Shown here: piece by piece, positions 36,961 through 48,316 of the stretch
Layout: every line of letters begins with the position of its first letter
Position numbering within the stretch: the first letter of the stretch is position 1
Assembly (NCBI GenBank): GCA_963969495.1
Contig: OZ018319.1
Coordinates: 203,249,778 to 203,313,777, forward strand
Length of the DNA: 64,000 bases
Reading direction: 5' to 3'
Origin: Ceratothoa steindachneri
Taxonomy: Eukaryota; Arthropoda; Malacostraca; Isopoda; Cymothoidae
Position numbers and translations under genes: made by a program
The notes under the pieces: model-generated
Database searches by the model: none
The model's input: only the letters and a program-made list of their open reading frames with translations
Told to the model about the DNA's origin: nothing

Positions 36961-37717
36961 CCCTAACCCGGTAGAAAACCGACTTCTACACAGAATGCTT
37001 CTTCGAAGCATTCCTTGAAAGTTGAGCACCTCCAGTCCTTCACGAACGATATAATTTCGGAAGAGAGCGAAGCCAAAGGCTGTTCCTTCAGGATGAAGTC
37101 ATCTAGCGCTTATAATAGTGGGGGACTTTAGACGAATCAAGCCATAAATTGAAGTGCCTCTGAAGCGTATAGCAAAACTGACTAAAATTTTCATTAGGTT
37201 GAATATGGGCGTGGCAAGATTTAGCGCGGTAAAAATCTGGGGTCATATTATATGCAGCCAGCAATTCTGATTTCAACGTCGAATAATCGATTGTCGCCTC
37301 TGACTGGAGGGATATGAAAATATCTCTGAGCTGGTAACTTAAAAACGGCAGGAGTTTGGCGACGCCGTCTTTTCGATATCTTAGTTGTTAACCTTGAATA
37401 TTTTCTCCACATGCGTTAAGTAAGATCCAAATTCTTCACCTTTCATAGACGTATTTTGCGGGACGTCATTTCGTGAGTTGATGGAGAACGTCTCGATTCT
37501 CGCACTACTCATTCAAATTTATGTTGTGATATTCTTTCTCTTTCTTTTTTCTCTTCTCTGTCTTTCTCTCCCTCTTCTCTGTCTCTTTCTCTCGCTCTTC
37601 TCTCTCTCTCCTTTCCGCTCTCTCGACTCTCTCTCTCTCTTGTATGTATGACAGAAGATCATTTTCAGTTAGTCCAAGGGATTCGCCTTGCGATTTGAAT
37701 CGGTCGAACGAAGACAT
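36960..37717 (-). pseudogene. gag of LTR element 3
   Basis: Minus-strand ATG at 37,715-37,717 gives MSSFDRFKSQGESLGLTEND, nearly the same start as the gag of element 1, followed by an Arg/Glu-rich coiled-coil-like run (RERVERAERREREE). Later frames give GEEFGSYLTHVEKIFKVNN (about 37,440-37,385), KDGVAKLLPFLSYQLRDIF, IDYSTLKSELLAA and DFILKEQPLAS, CSTFKECFEEA. These match the capsid part of element 1 block by block. At least three frameshifts occur. The 3' side is cut by PLE-B at about 36,960. Confidence 0.8.
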
Positions 37718-38171
37718 CTTATCGCGTATTATCGAACTTAAAACCTCTCCACAAAATTAAAAGAAAAAAAAGAAACGTAACGGGATTGCCAACCCGATTT
37801 AATTTGATACGCACACCGACGCGATTATTATTTTCCGCATAAGCACTCGGAAATAAATGCCTGACCGTTCTTGACCCGAGAGCCTTTACCTCTGCCCAAC
37901 TAACACAAAGAACAATTCTTACTGAGCCTTTCACTTTCTGAAAGGATAAAATTCCCCTGGGGAATAAATGGGATGCACAGTCTCGAAAAATTACACACAA
38001 TAACCATACACGGTAAATATGAAATAGGTACACGAAGAAAATGGTTTCCAGTGGCAAATGTGAGTTTAAAATGTCAAAGATTATTTCTCCATACCTCCTT
38101 ATAGCCAAAGCCTTCGGCCTTATAACCACTGAAAAAAAAGAAAAGAACATATTTAAAAGACCTTTTAAAGA

Positions 38172-38192
38172 CCCTTCTAAACCTGACACCAG
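38172..38192 (-). promoter_or_regulatory. Candidate primer-binding site of LTR element 3
   Basis: Minus-strand TGGTGTCAGGT (38,181-38,191), preceded by C and a few bases from a (TA)n tract, matches the CTGGTGTCA of element 1. It lies about 460 nt upstream of the gag ATG, against about 430 nt in element 1. Confidence 0.55.
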
Positions 38193-38195
38193 GTT

Positions 38196-38200
<5 letters not shown>

Positions 38201-38240
<40 letters not shown>
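38201..38240. repeat. (TA)n tract of LTR element 3
   Basis: A short TA run immediately upstream of the candidate primer-binding site on the minus strand, at the same position as the TA tract of element 1. Confidence 0.9.
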
Positions 38241-38242
<2 letters not shown>

Positions 38243-38880
38243 TATATTTAGACGGAGTGAGCAGTCAAGGTCAATTGAGTAACCTTCGCTCGTCTCCCAA
38301 TAGCTATAGGATATATACAAATGGAAAAGATTGCAAACGGATACTTAATGTTTACAGGGAGCAAATAGATATGCTCAAACGTGAGCCCACAATTGAATCG
38401 CTGAAGCCTAGCTTGGGGGTTGATGCTTTATGAGACGACGCGGGGGAAGGGTGATTGAACGAGTAAATCGTAATCGATGGAGTTTAACCTCAGGAGTGAA
38501 TTTGAGGGAGTACTTGCGCCAGACGAGGTTAAAACCGAATCCAAAGATAGCCAATTGACTTGGGCTAAATTCCTTCGGTGAGAATTCTTGCCTTCGAGCT
38601 CGAGAAGGGGAAACGGAGCTGAAGAAAAAATGCCTCAGGCCAAGGAAGGACACCTCCTTAATCAAACACTCCATCGGGGGATAGGGCTAAGGTCCAGCGG
38701 AGTTTCTTGATATCGCTCGGAGAAGCGGGCAGCGTCTTCTTGCGCCAGCGTGCTTGGAATTCTTGCTTCTGCCTTATCAGCGGAAGCGGCTCGATTCTCT
38801 CACTGTTCCCACGACTTTGCTCTTCGTTGCTTGACCTCGTGCTTGGCCTCATAGTGGTATTAACTTCTATTCCCGACACT
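38241..38880 (-). repeat. Putative 5' LTR of element 3
   Basis: The position fits an LTR: on the minus strand it begins TGTCGGGAATAG at 38,880, directly against the LINE tail fragment, and ends at the (TA)n tract before the primer-binding site. It is about 640 bp. There is no second copy in the window to confirm it, and its sequence does not match the LTRs of element 1. Confidence 0.4.
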
Positions 38881-39095
38881 GAACATTATTATGGACCGTC
38901 AAAAACAATTCCTTCGACACTCAATCAGAAAGAGGGCACTCGAAGACCTTTGCCTCAGTGGGAAAATCCCTGAAAAGCGGGCCAGAGGAGGACAGCGGAA
39001 AAACCTTCCTCGACAATTTTGACATCGCAATGAACACGCCTTGGAAACAAGCCAGGGACAGATAAGCATGGCAGCGCATCATAGTTCGTCAAACG
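38881..39095 (+). pseudogene. LINE tail fragment (RTE-type C-terminus)
   Basis: The plus-strand frame reads IIMDRQKQFLRHSIRKRALE, LCLSGKIPEKRARGGQRK, then after a one-base shift TFLDNFDIAMNTPWKQARDR, stop, AWQRIIV. The GK...RARG.QR.TFLD pattern followed by AR.R..W is the usual C-terminal tail of RTE-type LINE reverse transcriptases. It picks up almost exactly where the LINE at 33,905 stops, so the two may be one copy split by later insertions. Confidence 0.7.
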
Positions 39096-40799
39096 CCGCT
39101 TCGGCGAAGGCACTAAGAGAGATAGTTGGGTCTGATGCCGAATGAGGCACTAATGATTCCTACAAAGTCTCCACTCTCGTTCTGAACTCCTTTTGCAAAA
39201 TATTTCAAAGGAGATGCATTTGTAAATTTAACCCATTTGTCATCCCGCTTACTCACCAGATTCCAATCCCAATGAAAACCTACAGTCAGAAATGGCTAAT
39301 ATATGGAGTGGAGAAAGGGGTAGGGTTGGCATTGCAAACAACCTTCACTAACATGTCTCTGAGCTATGAGAGACCATAGAGAGCCGGCTGAATATAATTA
39401 TATCTCGAATTTAATGCGAATTATTAACAAAGGCATATCCCCGAGAAAGTGTCGAAGGAAAGAACAATTATGTGTTGAAGATAGAGGAATCGAAATTGTG
39501 TAGATGAGATGTAGCCGCAGAAAATCCTGTTTCTGCCAGTTGCTTTAAGGCCGTCCACGCCCTGCCTTAGGTAAAAAAAAATGTTAGAAATTTAAAAAAT
39601 GAGGTAAGGTCAATAGCTTGGGGAAATGGTGGAAATAATGCAGGTATTTTAAAAACTCCCCCCCTCCCCCCCGCGGCCTCAATTAAGGATAATTGGACCA
39701 AAGTTGGTTGGCGACTAGACTTCCAAATTAGCCACCAGCCAAGTGTAGTGTAAAATTATGCGATAAACATAAACAGAACATTCCCCCTTTTCTTCTCTTC
39801 CATAACAAACACCTGAGAAACTACAGGAAAGGCTGCGACGAATATTTACTTCGAAACCAAACTAATGTGAAAATTTTAATGCTTGTTTTGCTTTTATGAA
39901 TTTGTTCCAAAGAAATTTACTTGCTGTTGTTCGATGCTTATTAAAGAAGTTTTTGTCATCCTAATTTTTGTTGAATTTTCAGTTTTTTTTATTTCTTCAT
40001 ATTTCTTCATTATTCGGAGACGAAGAATGCTTTCTCTCTCGAGGGACCTTCCTATGTTTCCTCAAACCCGACCATTGTGTCCTCTTTCTATTCATTTTGA
40101 AAATGCTCTACCGTCCTTAACGCCCCAAGTAGTCTCTTATTTATACTAATCGGGTTAGAAAGAAGAGAACAAGAAAGTCCAAGCTGGTAAAAGTAGCTTA
40201 CCAGCTTCTGTTTTCCCCCGACCTATCTTTTTACTTGCCCTATTTTCCGATATTCTCTGGATATAACTCGCACACATTTTAATTTAATTTAATCTTACTT
40301 TTGGGGGCGATGTTCTTGTTGCTTTTCGCTCTGAATTAATAAAAAAAACATTTCCTCGATCTTGCTATAATTATTTTTTTTCTTGGAACGAAGTATCATT
40401 TGCTTCTTCACTTTGGGCCTAAAATGCAATGCTTTTTTAATACAAAATACCCTATGCAAAGCTTGTGAATCAAGTATCATGTCAGTAAATGCTAAGTGGT
40501 CCATTGTTGTATTTTGTGCTGGGCCGCCTCATAAATAAGGAAAGAATTGAGCCAAACCAAACTGAGAATTTATGGTATGTGAACAATTTACACTTAAGAA
40601 TTTCTGTCAGAGAATATTAAAATAAAAATACGGTATTTAATTTTAATGTACTGTTTCCTACGCTTAACATTTATACAACATTTTTTTTTTAATTCAAAGT
40701 TAGGTTTAACTCAGCACGTCCACAAATATCCAAAACACTTATTTTGATATTTTTTTTAGAAGAAATTGAAACAAGGTCAACAGACCTTACTTATGACTA
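39096..40799. other. No supported gene
   Basis: Short ORFs only, none with motifs. Confidence 0.45.
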
Positions 40800-41030
40800 T
40801 ATGACCTTACGATCTTCCAAACTTTCAAGAATTCCCGAACTAACCTTGGAAAGACCTTGAAAATTATAATATTTAAAAAAGAGAATGTAAAACAACATAA
40901 GGGTTTCAAATTTCGTTAGAATCGGCCGAATAGTTACGATGTTTTTTCTAAAAAACTCATTGAAAAGTAAAACAGTTACCATCCGACCGATCGCTCGACC
41001 TACGAACAATTTTGTGCACGCGACTAAAAA
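40800..41030 (-). repeat. Dispersed repeat R1, copy 2
   Basis: Carries GAATCGGCCGAATAG and AGAGAATGTAAAACAACA in the same order as the copy at 56,395-56,650, and GACCGATCGCTCGACC in place of the GACCGACCGACC run. It ends near CACGCGACTA, as does copy 3. Confidence 0.7.
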
Positions 41031-42245
41031 TCAAGAAAGAAATTTGAATCTAAGCTTTCGAACCTTTCATCAATTGGGCCATAAAGAATAAACCCATCCC
41101 CAACTTATTCATTGACCAAATACAAATTTGCGGAATTGGAGGATTGAATATCAGATGTCTATGAGCAAATGCCCGCGGCTGTAAAAGAGAGAAAGGAATA
41201 AAAGGAAGGAGGGAAGGAGCAGGGTGATTTTTGTTGCGAAAAATCGTGACAAATTTGCACAAAGAACTAAGTAAACGACAAAGACGGTTACATTTTGGGA
41301 GAATGTAACTTTATTGATATTTTCCGAAATATCGTCTGAATATCAAATAAAATGATTTGAAACATCGTTCACATCAGAAGTGATTTGAATGTCTCCTATG
41401 GTCGAGGGCCATTTCTAGGGAATTGCGAGGTCAGATAATACTTCCCAAGTAATCTTTTCCTTATACTCAGGCTTTAGTCTTTATACTTTTACTTCCTATA
41501 CCTTCGCCACATTAAGAAATAATTTTCAAAATAATCTGCCCTGGAGGCGGTTTCCTCTCCCCGCCGGCGGGTCGGTGGGACATTGAGAGATTGCTACTGT
41601 TGGGCGTTATTGGTCTATTTTTAATTCCACTTCAAATTAAATGAAAATTCAGTTATTTAGGTCATAGCCGCGCATGAAATATTTAATTTAAAAATGGTAA
41701 ATAGTGAGGTCATCCTATGCATACCAATAGGCGTTATATCGAGTCGTCCTCAAATATATATACATATGGTCACTGACCAAGTTATATTTTGTTTTTTGTG
41801 ATGTAATTTTATATTTCGAACTTTAGAATGTTCGTATTAAATAATGGGTTAAGGAAAAATATCTGTTGTGGTTTATTTCTATTTATTTTCTAATATATAT
41901 TATTATGAATTAGCCCTAAGCTTTCTGCTTTCGAAGGTATTTTCAGAAGTATCAAACATATATTAAAAAAGTATGAACAAAGATAGCAAAGGTAATAAAA
42001 TAATATAAAGTCTTTTATCTGTTTAAGAAAGATACCAGATAACATTTGTCTATCGTCCATAAGTACAATTTTTGTGATCTTGGCCCACTGTAAAGTTTAT
42101 TTCTGTTGACTTCAGATATCCTTGTCTTTTTTCTTGCCTTTCATCCTTTTAGCCTTTGATTTTTAAGTCTCCTGCTAACTGTTCTATATGAGATTGTTTA
42201 AATTGAAGAATTTTAGACTGCCTAACAAGTTCAGAAGATATGTGA
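41031..42245. other. No supported gene
   Basis: AT-rich, no coding signal. Confidence 0.45.
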
Positions 42246-42325
42246 GGATGGTAGCGTATTTGTTAATGCAGGACCTGACGAGCGAAGAGCACTCGATGGC
42301 GTAAGTTCCAACCCCAACTATTATA
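42246..42325 (+). repeat. tRNA-derived SINE head (weak candidate)
   Basis: GGTAGCGTATTTG fits the pol III A box and GTTCCAACCCC about 50 bp downstream fits the B box with one mismatch. No tRNA cloverleaf could be closed and no poly(A) tail was identified. Confidence 0.35.
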
Positions 42326-43910
42326 CATTTTCTTTAACGGATAAAATAGTTTATATTTGTCGTAGGTGAGGTTAGATATTCTTCTCCTTAGTTTTCTTTC
42401 CTTGTCTCGGAACAGTTGGCTGATACACGCAGGGCAACTCTGCAGTTGAGCCTTGCCTCGAATAATGCAATTAAACTTTGGGTTTCAATAAATCTCTAAG
42501 AGTGACTAATTATACTTGGCAGAATTAATTCGACTATCTAGAAAGTTCTGTATATCAAACTGGGTGAAACAAAATAACTTTTACTCCTCCCAAACACAAA
42601 TAAAATATTAGACATGAAAGATAAATCAAAATTAAATGATGGACAGGTAAGATAAATCAAGGTCTACACGCTCGGCAGCACACAACCGACAACAATTCCG
42701 GTTGATCTGCCACCCAAAGATTCGGTCGCTCGAGAGGAGCACGAGGTGGGGGGGGGGGGCACTGAGCTCCTCGAGTACTTTCCAACAGCACGGGTTAGGT
42801 TAGCATTTAAGGCCGTTTAGTACTCAGCCTGATCGAATTATGACGGAAAATACAACTTACATTCCAATAACCACAGTCAGCCTAGAAAGTAGGGATCGAG
42901 GGAGTATTTGTCGGAGAGGAAGCTGAGCTCGAGAGATATTTTATCGTTTCTTTTTTTTCTCTTATCTTGTCTTCGGGCTCTTGGGGTATGGTAGACCGAG
43001 AGAAAGAAGCTTTAAAGAGAGACAAAATAGACACTCGTAAGTATAATGCAGGCGATCAGGGCACTGGGACGTATTATAAAATTATTCAGAGGGCAGGGTA
43101 TGTTTTAGTTAATAATTAACAATTATCGCAACTTACTTAATTCCCGCCTACACTCGACCATCAATCAGAGCGTACAGGCCTTACCTTATGCGACGTCTCC
43201 TCTTAGCAGAATACCAATTTAACCAGGCCAATGCTTTACTATATATACAGAACCCCGGAAGTGAAAGTTACAGAGGCGCCGGAATGGAAATTTTGCTTAA
43301 TCAATATAGAGGGGCGCCGGAAGCGAATTTAAAACTTCATGCCATATTACTGAATCTCTTGTTGTTACGATTAGGCTCGCTATAGCCGGTGTTATCGAAC
43401 GGAAGTGACCTTAAAAGAAGCCGATCGCGGGTTCTTTCCGTTTCAGGCGTCTCTCGCTCTCTCTGACATCTACTCCCATTCAAGATTGAACTTCTGGGTA
43501 GGAATGACATCCAATAATAATTCAATCTTAAGCTGGCTCCTAAGCCAAACAAGGAGAATACAGGACTCGTAATTTAGAAACCCCCCAAAATGTATGACAA
43601 TAAATTCGTGGGTAAAATTCCCAAATATAGAGACTGGAGAGTACATATGTATAAAGATTAATATTACAAAAGAAGACAATAGAAAATAACTCCAAGAAGG
43701 AGGCTCACCATCCTCGAATCTTTAAGCAATTATATTAATACAATCATTACAGAGAAAATGAATCCTAAGGGTACATGATTCCTTAAACCTAATTGGATAT
43801 ATTACATGGGCATATGCACATAAAAAAATCAATCTTAAAACTAAAAAAAAATATTTTCAATCAGGATCAGCTCGAAGGAGAATTCAAGGGATTTAGGCTT
43901 AAGGTATCGA
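42326..43910. other. No supported gene; possible 3' region of LTR element 2
   Basis: It includes a G-run and a CTCGAG...CTCGAG inverted repeat around 42,730-42,775. The 3' LTR of element 2 should lie here, but with no second copy in the window I cannot delimit it. Confidence 0.4.
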
Positions 43911-45290
43911 CTATACAGTTTTCTGATCCTTTAATATAAGGATCCTGAATTGGAATTTTTGTAAAAACAAACTCCAGCACATTAGACGATCATTATTTTT
44001 TTTTTTTACATTTCGGAGGTGGGATAAGGGTTTATGGTCAGCTTCTCGTATAAATTCTTTCCCCACCAGAAACATTTTAAATTTTGGATTCCCCAGACTA
44101 TCGTGAGGGCCTCCCATTCAATCACAGAGTAGTTCTTTCCTCGTGGTAGCAATTTTCGACTTGCATACACAATGGAAAAGCTCTCATCATTTTCCCCATA
44201 TTTAACAAGAACATAGACTATTCCCTCATTGCTGGCATCAGTTCGTATGTCAAGTTTCCCTTTGAGTTGATCGAAACGCTTAATCGTTAGTGGTTCCATA
44301 CAAGGAGCTCGGCAGCTTGTTTTTTTTTTCAAAAGTTCGCACAAAGGGGCGGACAGTGAGGCAAAATTACGAATAAAACGACAGTAAGAGGACGTGTAAC
44401 CCATAAAATATCTTAATTGCTTCTTGGTAGCCATTTTAATAATGGCTCGAATTTTATTCTTCTGGGGAGCTAGCTGGTTATCTCCAATTCGGAAGCCTAA
44501 ATAGTCGATTGTATTGTAGGCGAAGTAATACTTACTAGGGACAATGGTTAGATTATGTTCTCGAATTCTTTGTAGAAGTGCTCGAAAAGCATTCAGGTGC
44601 TGATTCCACTCAGTCGTAGCCACATAAATATTATCAGAATAAAAGGATATATTTGGCAACCCATCTAATATCCTTCTTATCATCCGATTATAATTACTAC
44701 ATGCAGTGACGAGGCCAAAAGGGAGTCGTTAAAATTACATCAGCCCTTTTTCAGTTGGGAAAGCTGTGTATTTTCTGACCTCTTCTCGTAGTAGAATTTG
44801 ATAATAGGCCTTGCACAAATCCAGCTCGGTTATGAATTTGGCTTTCTCAAAAAGATGAAGATTCTGTTCGATAAGAGGGATCGGCTCTGCGTCGAATACG
44901 GTTACCGAATTTAATTTCCTAAAATCGATGCACATCCGGTATGATCTATTTTATTTCTTAACCCTAACAACTGGGAAACAATAATATGATTTTGACGGCT
45001 CTATTGTTTGCAAATTTAAGGGCTTGTTAATTTCAGTATTAAATGCTTCTCTCAGGTGTATGGGCAGCGGATACAGCTTAGATTGGATCAGTTCTTCAGT
45101 GGTCAATTGAATATTGTGTTCGAATTGGGCTGCACAACCAGGAATTTCAGTGATGACGTCACTGAATTAATTCAGGAGGGACTGCAGTTAAGTTTTCTGA
45201 GGAGCCGACAGCTGGTCGCTCACCTTCAGTTCGGCCGACTAGAATTTGGGTTTGTCTGGCAAGACGTGTAGGGGATATTCGCTGTCTTGC
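43911..45290 (-). pseudogene. Reverse transcriptase and RNase H of LTR element 2
   Basis: Minus strand: EIPGCAAQFEHNIQL and PLPIHLREAFNTEI (about 45,150-45,050) lead into CIDFRKLNSVTVFDAEPIPL, FITELDLCKAYYQILL (44,935-44,735, motif A with LDL). After a break, ILDGLPNISFYSDNIYVATT (44,683 onward) carries the active-site box as YSDN (about 44,627-44,638), the second catalytic Asp being Asn. DYLGFRIGDNQL follows, then RNase H with DIRTDASNEGIVYVLVKYGE, YASRKLLP, NYSVIEWEALTIVWGIQ and DHKPLSHLRN, reaching 43,911. At least three frame breaks. Confidence 0.85.
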
Positions 45291-45439
45291 TTAATACAGG
45301 CGACTTGCACTACACTTAGGAAGTTCATAGAATAATTAGACTCCATTGGCGATTCTTCGTCTATAGCCACAATCTGGTTAGTCCATGCGCGCTGATGAAA
45401 TTTCTTGAGGAGATTTACGTGGAAATGCTTCCTCCCTGT

Positions 45440-46606
45440 TCATATTTCCATCAAATAATCGACTGGTTCGCGTTTATCGATCACTTGATAAGGGCCCTTC
45501 CATCGGCTCAGTAATTTGTTGTTTTCTGTTAGGAGCAACAACAAGACTTCCTGACCTGGCTTAAATTTTATATCTTCCGATTTGTAGTCGAAGTAAGTTT
45601 TATATTTATCAAGGTTAATATCCGCATTTTGATACGCTATTTCGGTGCATTTCTCCAACCTCTGTCGTAACACAAGCAGATATGAGTACGATGATTGGAT
45701 TTCCTGATCCAGTTTGTGGTTCACATATGATTCTTTCATAATGCTCAAATGGCCTCGTACATTTCTTCCGTATAGTAATTCTAACGGAGCGAAACGCAAG
45801 GTGTAATGTGGAATTTCTCTATACGCAAAGAGAGCTACCGGAAGAAATATGTGCCATTCTCTTGGCTGCGCGGCACATAATTTCTTTAGAATGACTTTGA
45901 GACTGTCATTTAACCTTTCACCTATCCCATTTCCAGTTGGGTGGAACGGAGTCGCAAACAGCGGTTTTATCATGAGCAACTTTCCAACATATTCCATCAA
46001 TTAAGACGTAAATTGGCGGCCACGATCCGACAATATCTCTTTCGACAGCTCAACACGGGAGAAAATCGTGATGAGTGCCTCGGCACAAGAGATGATGTCA
46101 ATCTTCTTAAGTGGCACAGCCTCGGGGAATCTAGTAGCGAAATCAACCAGAATTAAAACATAACTATGGCCCTCGCTTGGAGGTGGTTGAATCGGCCTGA
46201 TCAATTCAATCGCCAGTCGGGAGAAGGGTTCGGAGATTAATGGGCTTCTCTATAAAGATGCAGGCTTGACTCGCCCTTTAATTGCGGTCTTCTGGGAGAT
46301 GTCACACGAACGACAATAACGCGGTTTGATATCCGATGCACCTGGCCAGTAGAAATATTTAAAGACCTATTGTGCCGTCTTAGTGTGGCTAAAATGACCC
46401 GAGAAGAGACTACCTTGGGCGGTTCGAAGGATGGGTCTGATGTGGGAGCGGAGTACACATAATACTTGGGACTCTGTGCCAGTTTCTGCCGAGCACACGC
46501 GGAAAAGAAGATCATCCTTAACAATGAAGGAGATTACCTTATTGCCCTTAATGGTCTCTTGCGTCTTTTTTTCGCCTTTATCCATAAGTGAAGGAGGGAT
46601 TCGCAA
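45440..46606 (-). pseudogene. Integrase of LTR element 2
   Basis: Minus strand. The N-terminal zinc-binding H-x3-H (GHFSHTKTAQ) is followed by YFYWPGASDIKPRYCRSC with C-x2-C. The catalytic core shows RPIQPPPSEGHSYVLILVDF (first Asp, about 46,145), EILSDRGRQFTS (second Asp, about 46,020) and NGIGERLNDSLKVILKKL (Glu, about 45,920). The C-terminal module has FKPGQEVLLLLLTENNKLLS, RWKGPYQV (GPY/F) and PVDYLMEI ending at 45,440. The three catalytic residues are all present. Stops and shifts near 46,380, 46,210 and 46,001 break it. Confidence 0.88.
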
Positions 46607-46649
46607 TCTTTCTGGTTTTTCCGAAAATTCTCGTTAGGACATTTGGGCA

Positions 46650-46970
46650 ATTTGAAGTGCCAGGGGTTTCCAGAGGTCCGGGCGCTTCCGAGTCTTTAAT
46701 TGTTTGAGTTCTGGTGGTCACGGATACCCGCGGACTCTGGCGAATTAAAGCAGCACAGAACTTGATGGACGCTGCGAATACCTCAGCCCAGCCAGTGAAG
46801 TAGGCGCACTCGATGTAGTATTTCACAATGGGGAGTCTATTAGCGCGCCCCAGGTAATAGTGCACTGTTGCAAACTTGTAATGATCTGGGGCTACCGGTA
46901 CAAATAGCCGGTCAGATATCACGATGCACATGCACCCACAAAATTTGTCGCAAATTCGGTCTATCAATTA
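46650..46970 (-). pseudogene. Protease remnant of LTR element 2
   Basis: CMCIVISDRLFVPVAPDHYK followed by FATVHYYLGRANRLPIVKYY and GWAEVFAASI aligns with the element-1 segment from DTGCTYII to GWAEVVAAPI. The active-site DTG has decayed (the aligned residues read KFCG). RTQTI..SEAPGP further on matches the TRTQAAL region of element 1. Confidence 0.75.
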
Positions 46971-47339
46971 TTCCAGACCCTCCTCCTAAATGTTTTGCCA
47001 AAATATGTGAAGCAAGCCCTGACTCTCATATGTTTCAGAAAGTGGTTACAAAACTCATACTGGTAGGCTTTTACAAAATCTAGTAAATCTAAACTTTTAG
47101 CTTGCTTGAAAGAAATCGGTGCTTTTTATCTTCAATTCCTCCATTCCACTTTTGAAGATGTTGGTAATCATAGTCTCTATTAAATCTTGCGGTAATGAGT
47201 TCGACACTTGGACCACTCGGTTGGGGAAGATTAATTGCAGGAAAGATTTCTCATATATTCACATATTGAGCTTCTTATTGCCTGGTCTCTAATGTTTTAC
47301 TTACGAATTAAAGAGAGTTTTATTATTGTTTTAATAACA

Positions 47340-47800
47340 AGAGTAACGCCTCCACTAAAACATTTGTTATATTACCTTTTGCCTCACAGCTTTCCAAACT
47401 AAAACACTTCACTACAAATAACAATATTAAGATATGGTTTAAATATAACCACACTAAAAAAAAAGTGCTTTTCAAAAAACCTTGTAGCCAAGAGTCTGGA
47501 GTGGATCTTATTCCATGCAACAATTGCATGAAATGTTATGTAGGGGAAACTGGGGACTTTACTAAACATATATATGCACATTGAAGGAATATAAGAAGAG
47601 GAACCCTATCCTCTCGTTTGTTCAACCACGCGGGTAATTGTGATCACTAAATTGAATTTAATAATGCTAAAGTAGTCTCTAAGTCCGATAATTATTTTAA
47701 AAGATGGATAAATGAATCAATACTGATTGAACATATTCGAAATTACAATATGTCTGAGGGCACATTTAAATTTAATAAAGTAATTTAAATTATCTCGGCC
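47340..47800 (+). pseudogene. Penelope-like element E, GIY-YIG fragment
   Basis: Plus strand: FKYNHTKKKVLFKKPCSQES (about 47,435-47,500), then the endonuclease GVDLIPCNNCMKCYVGETGD with C-x2-C and YVG. A stop interrupts before RNIRRGTLSSRLFNHAGN, and SDNYFKRWINESILIEHIRN with MSEGTFKFNKVI ends near 47,789. The order and spacing match PLE-A ([28 protein letters not shown]). It is a 5'-truncated copy. Confidence 0.82.
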
Positions 47801-47930
47801 CAGAACTTCGAAAATTGTCACAAATTTACTCGTTCCGTAGCCTATATCTTCCTTTGCCCCTCTCCTTCTCCCTTCCTTGTGATCCTTCTTCCATCTGCTC
47901 CAATATATAAAGTATTTATGTAAAGTCTTG

Positions 47931-47983
47931 TCATTGTACAGTTGAGGATGGTAGTAGATTCCGAAACTAGTCCTGTAATGTAA
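47931..47983 (+). ncRNA. Hammerhead-like motif at the 3' end of PLE-E
   Basis: TACAG and CTGTA form stem I around TTGAGGA, T, GG...CC, GAAAC, TA, GTC. The core box differs from CTGANGA by T for C at the first base, stem II is weak, and one extra base lies between the core and stem II. Stem III (ACUAGU) is minimal and self-complementary, as in Penelope ribozymes that act as dimers. Confidence 0.55.
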
Positions 47984-48316
47984 TAAACTGATTCTGCTAA
48001 AGTGTTTTTTATATCTTGAAATAAATTCACGTTATTGTGAAGTTCTTCTGCATATATTCGCTGGGCACCCAACCACATGCTTCGTTCGAACGCATAATTC
48101 ACTTTTACCTTGTCATGAAGAACCTAACTGGTGTTCTTACTAATCCAGGAAATATCAGATCACAACGAAACCAAGTAAAGGAATTCCCATGACAACACAG
48201 TACGATGGCGCTGTCCACCAATTCTTCTACATATTCCTATCCCTTGATTTTTGGCACTTCAGTGTAATGATATTAAGGGAAGTCTATAAAAGATATTAAG
48301 GATAATCTATATGATA

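Larger units (their letters stand above)
43911..46970 (-). mobile_element. LTR retrotransposon 2, PR-IN-RT-RH order (Gmr1-like)
   Basis: All pol domains lie on the minus strand in the order protease remnant (46,970-46,700), integrase (46,606-45,440), reverse transcriptase (about 45,150-44,400) and RNase H (44,280-43,911). No LTR or untranslated region separates integrase from RT. The RT and integrase sequences are gypsy-like, but this domain order is the one seen in copia elements and in the Gmr1-like group. LTRs were not delimited and gag is missing. Confidence 0.8.

Noticed and set aside
39883..40149. 88-codon plus-strand ORF
   Set aside because: No recognisable domain, and composition reflects T-rich DNA.
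42700..43560. 3' LTR of element 2
   Set aside because: Plausible by position, but without a second copy to align the boundaries would be invented.
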